Origin: Steroidobacteraceae bacterium
GTDB lineage: Bacteria > Pseudomonadota > Gammaproteobacteria > Steroidobacterales > Steroidobacteraceae
Length of the DNA stretch: 11,674 nt
Direction of reading: 5' to 3'
Assembly (NCBI GenBank): GCA_025927665.1
Contig: JAICKZ010000074.1
Coordinates: forward strand, 1 to 11,674
Part shown: piece by piece, positions 6,094-11,674 of the stretch
Layout: each line of letters starts with the position of its first letter
Numbering within the stretch: position 1 is the first letter of the stretch
Program-made: the position numbers and the translations under genes
Notes under the pieces: generated by a model
The model's database searches: none
What the model was told of the DNA's origin: nothing
Seen by the model: only the letters and a program-made list of their open reading frames with translations

Positions 6094-6456
6094 ATGCCGA
6101 GTGTTATTCTCGCCGTTGATGATTCAGCCTCCATGCGTCAAATGGTGCGCTTTACACTTGAAAGTGCCGGATATGAAGTTGTGCAAGCTTCGGACGGTAT
6201 CGAAGCTTTGGACTATGCAAAAGCAGGCAATGCTGATTTGGTACTGACTGATGTAAACATGCCACGTATGGATGGCCTTACCTTAGTACGCGAATTACGT
6301 AATCTGAGCAATTATAAGGGAATTCCCATTCTGGTTTTAACTACAGAAGCAGGGCAAGATACAAAGATGCAAGGTAAACAAGCGGGCGCTACGGGCTGGA
6401 TTGTCAAACCGTTTAATCCAGAACAGTTACTCGCCACTATTCAACGCGTGCTGTAA
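6094..6456 (+). CDS. cheY: CheY-like single-domain chemotaxis response regulator
   Basis: 120 residues, a complete receiver domain with no output domain. Acidic pocket residues are D9 and D10 (AVDDSASMR), the phosphoacceptor is D53 (LVLTDVNMP), the switch threonine is T83 (LVLTTE), and the lysine is K105 (GWIVKPF). When phosphorylated by CheA such proteins bind the flagellar switch (or another motor) and set swimming direction. The ATGWIVKPF ending is typical of the proteobacterial CheY group found in chemotaxis clusters. The start is supported by CGGAG. The FliA promoter upstream and the CheZ-like gene 28 bases downstream back a motility role. No CheA, CheW or receptor gene is in the window, so which signalling array it serves is unknown. 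Confidence 0.9.
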   Translation: MPSVILAVDDSASMRQMVRFTLESAGYEVVQASDGIEALDYAKAGNADLVLTDVNMPRMDGLTLVRELRNLSNYKGIPILVLTTEAGQDTKMQGKQAGATGWIVKPFNPEQLLATIQRVL

Positions 6457-6484
6457 ACCGGACCCTGATCAATTGGGACCCAGC

Positions 6485-7069
6485 ATGTTACCAAATTCAA
6501 ATGATTCTCCGACTCATAATGGTGGTGTCACAACCCCACCTAATTGGTCGCCGCAACAGCAAACAGCACGCATGCTGGCGCTGTGCGAAGCGCAAATAGA
6601 AGCGGCTACGCATGATTCAGACGCCGCGGTTGATACATTGATCAGTTCATTTGCTGACTTGATGACCCTGGTTCGTGAGCTTAGTGCTGAATCCAATGCG
6701 AACCACACTGATACACAAACCATCAAGTTTGCCAGTGAAGAAGAGATGAAACAGCGTTATCAAAATCTCAGTCGACAAGTTAACAATGCAATTGTTGCTT
6801 TTCAATTCTATGACAAATTATCGCAACGGCTGAGTCATGTTCGTTACAGCTTATCGACTCTTGCCTTGTTTGTTTGTGATCGCACCAATTCCCAGAAACC
6901 TGAACATTGGGAAAAACTTTTGGGAACGCTGAGTCGTTTGTATCGAACTGCAGAGGAGCGCGCAACTTTCGATAGCATCGTCAGTAGCCTTACTCTCAAT
7001 ACCAATACCGAAAAGCCAAAACCACTATCCCAAGGCAACATCTCAGAAGGCTCAATCGAACTATTTTAA
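6485..7069 (+). CDS. CheZ-like protein, candidate CheY-P phosphatase
   Basis: 194 residues from the ATG at 6485, 28 bases after the CheY-like stop. An earlier in-frame ATG at 6401 would overlap that gene by 56 bases and is unlikely. The protein is mostly helical: a Pro/Asn-rich start (1-25), a long helix (about 26-70), a second helix (about 84-130), and a tail. Residues 105-118 read AFQFYDKLSQRLSH, which lines up with the CheZ catalytic helix (QDFQDLTGQVIK). The D-x-x-x-Q pair that positions water for dephosphorylation is D110 and Q114 here. The last residues, SEGSIELF, recall the acidic-hydrophobic C-terminal peptide with which CheZ grips CheY. Overall similarity to classical CheZ looks low, so function is inferred from motif, tail and position. 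Confidence 0.65.
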   Translation: MLPNSNDSPTHNGGVTTPPNWSPQQQTARMLALCEAQIEAATHDSDAAVDTLISSFADLMTLVRELSAESNANHTDTQTIKFASEEEMKQRYQNLSRQVNNAIVAFQFYDKLSQRLSHVRYSLSTLALFVCDRTNSQKPEHWEKLLGTLSRLYRTAEERATFDSIVSSLTLNTNTEKPKPLSQGNISEGSIELF

Positions 7070-7073
7070 TTTG

Positions 7074-7098
7074 TTCGGCATTCTGCCGAAGCTGTTTT
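7074..7098 (+). terminator. Intrinsic terminator of the CheY/CheZ-like operon
   Basis: TTCGGCA-TTC-TGCCGAA (7074-7090) forms a perfect 7-bp stem, followed after GCTG by TTTT. It starts four bases after the stop codon of the CheZ-like gene. Confidence 0.65.
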
Positions 7099-7335
7099 AC
7101 ATATACGACTGACATAAGTTACTTACAGTTTTAAGCGCGTCTCATATTCCGCACTGATCTTATTAGCGGCACAGCGATTGAGAACTGTCACACAGCGACT
7201 GCAAGTGTATAAACAGTATCGTGCAATCGAAACATTCGTATGCTAATAACACGAGCTTTTAAGTACTTACATAAGGCTTATGAAATCAGTAACGATGTTG
7301 GTAATAGTGATTTCTCTTCAACCGAGGAACGTGCC
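7099..7335. other. Intergenic region upstream of the small membrane protein
   Basis: No gene or RNA is recognised. An in-frame ATG at 7240 extends the next ORF by 32 codons, but that extension lacks a ribosome binding site and has ordinary polar residues. TATAAA near 7208 is a possible -10 without a convincing -35. Confidence 0.4.
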
Positions 7336-7479
7336 ATGGTGTTGAACTCAAAGACGATTGTAAATCTTGCGATCACCACTGCAATGATTGGTTTGGTTGC
7401 ATGGGCTTCCGCCACATTCTTGATGAAGCCAGCACCAAGTCATGTGGTTGGCGTTGTCGAAATTGGCGAAGTACAGTAA
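7336..7479 (+). CDS. Small single-span membrane protein, 47 residues
   Basis: The ATG at 7336 has a good ribosome binding site, GAGGAA (7324-7329), seven bases ahead. This is why it is preferred to the in-frame ATG at 7240 (79 residues). The protein has a short polar start (MVLNSKT), a hydrophobic helix IVNLAITTAMIGLVAWASATFL (about 8-29), then KPAPSHVVGVVEIGEVQ. This fits one inner-membrane helix with a short soluble tail. I recognise no family. It ends 48 bases before the convergent MOSC gene, whose terminator hairpin lies between the stop codons. Confidence 0.55.
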   Translation: MVLNSKTIVNLAITTAMIGLVAWASATFLMKPAPSHVVGVVEIGEVQ

Positions 7480-7513
7480 CGATCAAGTATCAAAGCCAGT
7501 GGCGTTGCCGGTC

Positions 7514-7545
7514 AAAACGAATCCAGTTCAGAGATGAACTGGATT
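7514..7545 (-). terminator. Intrinsic terminator containing the MOSC gene stop codon
   Basis: On the minus strand AATCCAGTTCA-TCTC-TGAACTGGATT (7545-7520) is a perfect 11-bp stem with a 4-base loop, followed by CGTTTT (7519-7514). The last codons and the TGA stop (7528-7530) lie inside the hairpin. On the plus strand no T-run follows, so termination is directed at the minus-strand operon. Confidence 0.65.
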
Positions 7546-8394
7546 ATCCGGTTCTGGCTGCATTGTCAGTGTCATTTTCTCACCCACTCGTAACGTGGCG
7601 CCTTCGCCGATAACTATTACGGCATTCTGACCAAAGATAAGTCCTTTCAATCGAAGAGCGCGCCGATAAGTGGTGAGCGTCCGCAATGGTTCCTCTCCTT
7701 CAACCATTCCAGTATCTTGATTGGTAGTGGTGATTTTGCAGCGGGTGCATGGCTTCACCAAGCGCAGACACACTTCACCATTACGTAACTCATCAACATC
7801 ATCTTCAAAATAAGGATCGACACCGTCGATCACAATGTTCGGTCGAAAACGATTCATCGGTAAAGGCACCGCTAAGCGCGAGTTCAGATCCGCCAACGAT
7901 GAATTGGAAATAATCATGATTGGAAAACCGTCGGTAAAGTGATTAGGGGCGCGCAAAGCACCGGTCCAATCTCGATTGCTAAGCCGCATACGTTCATCAT
8001 TAAACCGCACCAATCGCAACGTCTGTTGTAAAAAACTGGAGAACCATTCAGCTGCAGCAGTACCTTCATCCCAAGCAAGACAAAGATCACGCCAAATTGA
8101 AACTTGCATTGAATGTGATTGATTCAATCCCGATACGTGTAAAGGCGGCATGGTAGGCGCATTAAGCACCAGCCCTTGTTCGTGAAGCGTCGGTTGAATC
8201 AACGCCATACGCGGTAAATCGCGCTGTGTTACAAACGATCCATCGGGCCTTACCAGCATCCAACGACGATCATGTTCCAATCCGGTTTCGCAGAGTCGTG
8301 CCTGCTGAAGTGCAATGCCAGCACATGACTTTACGGGATAAATATTTAATGCACTGATGGTTGCAATGGGCAAGCGTTGCATCTTTTCTGTCAC
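7528..8394 (-). CDS. MOSC-domain molybdenum-cofactor oxidoreductase (YcbX/mARC-like, no ferredoxin domain)
   Basis: 288 residues. Residues about 11-125 are the MOSC N-terminal beta-barrel domain (ISALNIYPVKSCAG, LEHDRRWMLV, QRDLPRMALI). Residues about 140-280 are the MOSC domain, with RFRPNIVIDG (182-191) and KPCTRCKITTTNQDTG (214-229). The latter is the family's cofactor-binding segment, where a conserved cysteine (C216 or C219) ligates molybdenum. Relatives such as YcbX and mARC reduce N-hydroxylated compounds. E. coli YcbX carries a C-terminal 2Fe-2S domain that is absent here, so electrons must come from a separate protein. The GTG start overlaps the upstream lipoprotein's TGA (GTGA), which suggests translational coupling. 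Met5 is an alternative start. No signal peptide, so cytoplasmic. Confidence 0.88.
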   Translation of the reverse strand: MTEKMQRLPIATISALNIYPVKSCAGIALQQARLCETGLEHDRRWMLVRPDGSFVTQRDLPRMALIQPTLHEQGLVLNAPTMPPLHVSGLNQSHSMQVSIWRDLCLAWDEGTAAAEWFSSFLQQTLRLVRFNDERMRLSNRDWTGALRAPNHFTDGFPIMIISNSSLADLNSRLAVPLPMNRFRPNIVIDGVDPYFEDDVDELRNGEVCLRLVKPCTRCKITTTNQDTGMVEGEEPLRTLTTYRRALRLKGLIFGQNAVIVIGEGATLRVGEKMTLTMQPEPDNPVHL

Positions 8395-9014
8395 TTTCTG
8401 TACACCAAACTAAAGTGCTGTGTTTCCATGAATTTCACTGACAATGTTACCGACAGCAACAAAGAACCCTCTGGCTCTTCACGATAGCGTTCATGAATGT
8501 CTACTCCTGCCCGGCTGTCCTTCGAATGTACGACGAATTCCTGATTCTGCCAACCCGCTGCAATGCGCAAGTAAGCGAATGTGGTCACCAAGGTACTGTA
8601 TGAGCCGGGTTCAAAGGTACGCCTCGCACCATTCGACGCGGTAATGATGAATTGCCCGGGTTCATCAACGATAGTCAAATCACACTCCGGCGTTACTGCT
8701 GCAAGCAGCGCTTGATATTGTTCTTTCTGCTCGCGAAGCTCCCATCCATAGGGCAGGTTACGCATTTCGCCGCCTTCCAGTAGATCAGCTCCATGCTTTC
8801 TGCCACTGTGCTTGGTTGCACCGCGTAATTCTTTTGCCTGCGCAGTTTCCAACGCATTCCGCAGCTGTTTTTCGATGGCAATGCAATTCGCAGGATCAGC
8901 ACGCCAATGTCCATCAAGCGAGTGCGGTCGCGCCGACGTCATTTGCAAGGATGGCTCGCATGCCGCACACAGTAAGCCCAAGAACAAAACTGCAATTGTA
9001 TTTTTGCAACGCAT
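8391..9014 (-). CDS. Putative lipoprotein of unknown function
   Basis: 207 residues. The N-terminus MRCKNTIAVLFLGLLCAAC is a clear lipoprotein signal: basic start, hydrophobic core and lipobox LCAAC, with lipidation expected at C19. Position +2 is Glu rather than Asp, so outer-membrane delivery is the default expectation. The mature part is hydrophilic with two more cysteines (near residues 44 and 110), DGHWRADPANC near its start, and a C-terminal half of likely beta strands (GQFIITASNGARRTF, LLLSVTLSVKF). I recognise no domain. No Shine-Dalgarno is seen and the promoter sits very close to the ATG, so the mRNA may be leaderless. It overlaps the MOSC gene by 4 bases, and co-expression is likely although the compartments differ. 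Confidence 0.8.
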   Translation of the reverse strand: MRCKNTIAVLFLGLLCAACEPSLQMTSARPHSLDGHWRADPANCIAIEKQLRNALETAQAKELRGATKHSGRKHGADLLEGGEMRNLPYGWELREQKEQYQALLAAVTPECDLTIVDEPGQFIITASNGARRTFEPGSYSTLVTTFAYLRIAAGWQNQEFVVHSKDSRAGVDIHERYREEPEGSLLLSVTLSVKFMETQHFSLVYRK

Positions 9015-9021
9015 GAAACGA

Positions 9022-9051
9022 TTTATACCTGCATGACCACAACCAAACCAA
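9022..9051 (-). promoter_or_regulatory. Candidate promoter of the lipoprotein-MOSC operon
   Basis: TTGGTT (9051-9046) and TATAAA (9027-9022) lie 18 bases apart, with GG before the -10. The expected start of transcription, about 7 bases downstream, falls on or next to the ATG at 9014. This agrees with the lack of a ribosome binding site and points to a leaderless or nearly leaderless mRNA. The -35 match is modest. Confidence 0.4.
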
Positions 9052-9168
9052 TGCGCAAGTGTGCCTGCAACAGGGGGATGGCTGCAAATAAGAACGCTTA
9101 AGCAATAGTTGAATAGCCAATATTAAGGTTAACTAATTCCACTGAACATTAACCGACTTGATCTTTCT

Positions 9169-9248
9169 GGCGGTCTCATGACCGCCCGTTAGCGGGTCGC
9201 CATGCATTCAACTACTTGACCGCCGCGACTAACGGAGACGGCGACTAA
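9169..9248. repeat. Structured GC-rich repeat island
   Basis: This GC-rich block sits in an AT-rich gap. It holds GGCGGTC-TCAT-GACCGCC (9169-9186), CCCG-TTAG-CGGG (9185-9196) and a second GACCGCC at 9218-9224. CCGTTAG (9186-9192) plus TCGC (9197-9200) are inverted against GCGA plus CTAACGG (9225-9235), leaving CGGG as a bulge. GTCGCC (9196-9201) is inverted against GGCGAC (9240-9245), and GCGACTAA is a direct repeat at 9225 and 9241. ATGCATTCA (9202-9210) is also inverted against TGAATGCAT (9284-9292). Several arms compete, so alternative folds are possible. It could be a REP-type element, a mobile-element end or an RNA structure. No T-run follows any stem. Confidence 0.55.
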
Positions 9249-9268
9249 AGGCACGAGTATCGTCATCA

Positions 9269-9418
9269 TCACTTTAAATTATGTGAATGCATATGCCAGT
9301 TGCACCTAGGGCCGATAATCACAACGCCAAGATCTTTATAAGAAACATCCGGAGCGTGATACCAACCAAATAATTCTTGATTCTTTCCAAAATAAAATGG
9401 CCCATCACGATGTCCTAT
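9269..9418 (-). pseudogene. Degraded N-terminal fragment of an alpha/beta hydrolase
   Basis: The minus-strand frame ending with TGA at 9269-9271 includes GPFYFGKNQELFGWYHAP and DLGVVIIGP. This resembles the N-terminus of alpha/beta hydrolases of the exosortase-associated or dienelactone-hydrolase-like type (PFYFGxxxxxLFGWYHxP...LGVVLCPP). After the first strand it degenerates into CNWHMHSHNLK and stops. The nucleophile elbow and all catalytic residues are missing. No ATG, GTG or TTG start precedes the fragment. An ATA at 9416-9418 may be a mutated ATG. It begins just past the acyltransferase stop (9426), so it may be the remains of a gene that followed it. The assignment rests on one short match. 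Confidence 0.4.
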
Positions 9419-9425
9419 GCGTTGG

Positions 9426-10526
9426 TTACCGATACTTGAAATTACCTTTTAGATTTAGAAATCGCAATTCAAAATAATGATAACTCAGTTTAGCTAGCAA
9501 CAAGCTAACCACAATAAATGCTGTAACGCCTACAAGCCGTACCAGTGATGGCGTCAAGTGTGATGCAAGCCAAGGATGGGCAGCCACAACCAGGCGGAAC
9601 ACCGGCCGATGAATAATGTACAACCCATATGATATTTTTCCAACTCGCACCAAATATCGATTATTAAATATCTTAATTTGATCACGCATACATGCCAGGA
9701 TCAATAATCCTGATGTTAGATTCAATAAGGTGTAACCCCATACATACTGTAGCGCACTGGGCATATGGTACGGATAACCAAACGACCATAATGCAAATCG
9801 CCATCCCTCTGATAAATTTGCCGCAATGCCTGCTGCTAAAGTGAACGTTGCTGTACCCAACACCCACCATCGAATTTGCTTAATCCACTGCAAATCAAAT
9901 AGAGCTACCGCTGCACCTGCTGCAAAAGAATCCAATAAAGTGGGTGTAAAGAAATATAACTGTCTAAGCTCTAATATGTGTGTCTCAATCAACAACCAAC
10001 GTGCTATCGGCGCACCCACCAACATCAATAATATAGCAGCGCGCAATGTATTTTTATTCAGGAACCAAATTACGACAGGCCATAACAGATAAAACTGTTC
10101 TTCGACGGCAAGGGACCAGAAATGAGAGTACACATCGCTAATCGGCACCAGATCAAGCATGTGACCAAAATTCAGCGTGTATGTGAATAGCCATGGCCGA
10201 GCTATCGGCCACGTCTGAGGCAATGAGGTTAGTTGCCACAATACTTCGCCAATGAGCATGAACAACATGAACAAGGGGAAAATCCGCAACGCGCGACGGA
10301 CTAAAAATGTTTTTAAATAGGATCCAAAGGTATCCGCATTCGTCTTTGCATCAACCAGTATTCGGGTTATTAAAAAACCCGATAGTACAAAAAATAACCA
10401 AACACCGATCCATCCACCGCCGAGCAACGCGTGATAATGCACCGCCATCACCAATGCAATTGCCAATGCACGCACGCCATCCAGCGACGTAATATGACGC
10501 ATAGTAGTGCTATTGTCTTGACTCAT
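9426..10526 (-). CDS. Acyltransferase-3 family membrane protein (OafA/YrhL-like)
   Basis: 366 residues, about ten transmembrane segments. The family signature is clear: SLDGVRALAIALVMAVHY with the conserved histidine H30, GVWLFFVLSGFLITR (41-55), the basic motif RRALRIFP (77-84), and FWSLAVEEQFYLLWP (136-150). These inner-membrane enzymes move acetyl or other acyl groups onto sugars of O-antigen, exopolysaccharide, peptidoglycan or secondary metabolites. The acceptor cannot be told. There is no C-terminal SGNH domain, so it is the short, membrane-only form. A clear Shine-Dalgarno is absent; Met9 is an alternative start. It follows the DUF418-type gene by 95 bases on the same strand. Confidence 0.92.
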   Translation of the reverse strand: MSQDNSTTMRHITSLDGVRALAIALVMAVHYHALLGGGWIGVWLFFVLSGFLITRILVDAKTNADTFGSYLKTFLVRRALRIFPLFMLFMLIGEVLWQLTSLPQTWPIARPWLFTYTLNFGHMLDLVPISDVYSHFWSLAVEEQFYLLWPVVIWFLNKNTLRAAILLMLVGAPIARWLLIETHILELRQLYFFTPTLLDSFAAGAAVALFDLQWIKQIRWWVLGTATFTLAAGIAANLSEGWRFALWSFGYPYHMPSALQYVWGYTLLNLTSGLLILACMRDQIKIFNNRYLVRVGKISYGLYIIHRPVFRLVVAAHPWLASHLTPSLVRLVGVTAFIVVSLLLAKLSYHYFELRFLNLKGNFKYR

Positions 10527-10621
10527 AAATTGTTGGGAATATTTAGATTCAATGATTGTGGACGAGGCGATTGAGGTTACTCACGTACTTTACCAGCATA
10601 ATGAGTTTCTTATCGTAGTGG

Positions 10622-11674
10622 TTATTCGCTAATTCTCGTTGGCGTTCGGCTACGCAAAGAAATTTTAATTGTTCCGTAGGTCGCAGCCCGCCAGCACCAT
10701 TCAAGCGGACCATAGTTAAAACGCTTGAGCCACCAGTGAGTCAGCATAACTTGTACTATCCACAATATTATTCCCAGCAATAAAGCCTGAGTTTGGCCAA
10801 TCCAACGATAAGCACCGATACCGAAGTTATAAAAAAATGGCACGCCTATCAGCGACTGCCCAACATAGAATGACAACGTCATGCGGCCCGGCGCGGCTAA
10901 TAACTTAAGTACTCGTTGAAATAGCGGATACTGATACAACAAGACAATTGTTAACACGGATACAAAGGCCAGAACAGTATTGGAATACATTTCCAGAATT
11001 CCTTTCCACGCATCATCCATTTTTTCTGCATGTGGAATTGCTGTAAACCAGCGCTCGCTGTAATAACACGCTAGTGCAACAAGAACTGCGCCTACCAATA
11101 ATGGTAAGTAACGTTTACGATAACGATTTACATCGGTAAAGAAATTGATCTTCGCTAACCAAAAACCCAAAAAACTCAGTCCAACGACATTGGCAAAACG
11201 CCCGCTCTCCAACATGTAACACCATTTTCCGAGCGTGCCATCGACCATATTGGCTGCAACCACTTGAGCAAAGCTGCCATGCGCATAAAATTCGTATACG
11301 GCTTTTTGTATGTATTGAAAGAAAGGTTGTTCATATTCAATATTGCTATGAACAATCCAAGCAATAAAACCATATGTCGTTGATTGCAACAGCAACAACG
11401 CACTGATCCCCAGCACTGACCAACGTGGTGCCGACCATAATGGCAGCAACAACAGCCCTGCCACTGCCAGCACCTGCAGCACCTCTCCGCTATATATCAA
11501 CCCATGAATATAGCCAATGACAAACAATAATGTGATGCGCCACAGGAATCGCCAACGAAAATCCACGCCACGTTCCGCGTTGCGACTTAAGATGATATAA
11601 AAACTGACGCCAAACAACAGCGCGAACACCGCATAGGCTTTACCACCAAATAAATTAAACATCCATGATGTAGC
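10622..11674 (-). CDS. DUF418/YeiB-like membrane protein, N-terminus cut by window edge
   Basis: The frame is open through the right edge (ATSW precedes the first Met in the window at 11662), so the true start lies outside and at least 350 residues are present. Features of the DUF418 group are GGKAYAVFALLFGVSFY near the visible start, many hydrophobic helices (about eight in view), GRMTLSFYVGQSLIG near residue 257 counted from that Met, and the C-terminal FNYGPLEWCWRAATYG. The family is distantly related to membrane acyltransferases and its reaction is not established. Pairing with the acyltransferase-3 gene downstream suggests a shared role in modifying a cell-surface or lipid-linked molecule, which is inference. 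Confidence 0.85.
   Translation of the reverse strand, partial: ATSWMFNLFGGKAYAVFALLFGVSFYIILSRNAERGVDFRWRFLWRITLLFVIGYIHGLIYSGEVLQVLAVAGLLLLPLWSAPRWSVLGISALLLLQSTTYGFIAWIVHSNIEYEQPFFQYIQKAVYEFYAHGSFAQVVAANMVDGTLGKWCYMLESGRFANVVGLSFLGFWLAKINFFTDVNRYRKRYLPLLVGAVLVALACYYSERWFTAIPHAEKMDDAWKGILEMYSNTVLAFVSVLTIVLLYQYPLFQRVLKLLAAPGRMTLSFYVGQSLIGVPFFYNFGIGAYRWIGQTQALLLGIILWIVQVMLTHWWLKRFNYGPLEWCWRAATYGTIKISLRSRTPTRISE

Noticed and set aside
6401..6484. Upstream ATG for the CheZ-like gene at 6401
   Set aside because: It would overlap the CheY-like gene by 56 bases and the extra 28 residues match no part of a CheZ-like protein.
7605..7614. GCCGATAA octamer (FliA -10-like) here and again at 9311-9318
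   Set aside because: Neither has TAAA or similar at the required 15-base distance. The first lies inside the MOSC gene and the second inside the hydrolase remnant.
9186..9235. Integron attC-like site (GTTAG and CTAAC in inverted order)
   Set aside because: attC sites have AAC on the left and GTT on the right with set inner boxes. Here the order is reversed and no integrase or cassette is present.

Overview
The window looks like chromosomal DNA from a flagellated Gram-negative bacterium of moderate GC content, most likely a gammaproteobacterium. The grounds are a sigma-28 (FliA) promoter, a CheY/CheZ-like pair, a lipoprotein signal, a peroxiredoxin-glutaredoxin hybrid, an AraC-family regulator divergent from an aldo-keto reductase, and good Shine-Dalgarno sites. 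The species cannot be named from sequence alone. There are no tRNA, rRNA or CRISPR features.

Left edge (1-780): a scrap zone built of gene ends. A membrane-anchored protein of unknown function runs off the left edge (minus strand). Behind it lie a short reading frame with an HEYGH metallopeptidase-like motif, the C-terminal end of an IS3-family transposase, and the C-terminal tail of an HxlR-type regulator on the plus strand. The joins are only a few bases wide.

785-2164: one minus-strand gene joins a hemerythrin HHE domain to a very hydrophilic C-terminal half with five GWFGDSEGHS-type repeats. A strong internal ribosome binding site sits where the halves meet, so this may be two fused genes.

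2703-5748: an oxidative-stress or detoxification block. Minus strand, in transcription order: aldo-keto reductase, a 52-residue membrane protein, and a Prx5-glutaredoxin hybrid, closely spaced as an operon. An AraC-family activator is divergent from it and is the likely local regulator.

5993-7098: a chemotaxis unit on the plus strand with a near-consensus FliA promoter, a structured leader, a CheY-like receiver, a protein with the CheZ-type DxxxQ motif, and an intrinsic terminator. A 47-residue single-span membrane protein follows.

7514-9051: a two-gene minus-strand operon of a lipoprotein and a MOSC-domain protein. Start and stop codons overlap (GTGA). The upstream promoter may give a leaderless mRNA, and a terminator hairpin contains the last stop codon.

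9052-9425 is non-coding except for a structured GC-rich repeat island and the degraded start of an alpha/beta-hydrolase gene. The right end carries an acyltransferase-3 membrane protein preceded by a DUF418/YeiB-like membrane protein cut by the window edge, both minus strand and probably co-transcribed.
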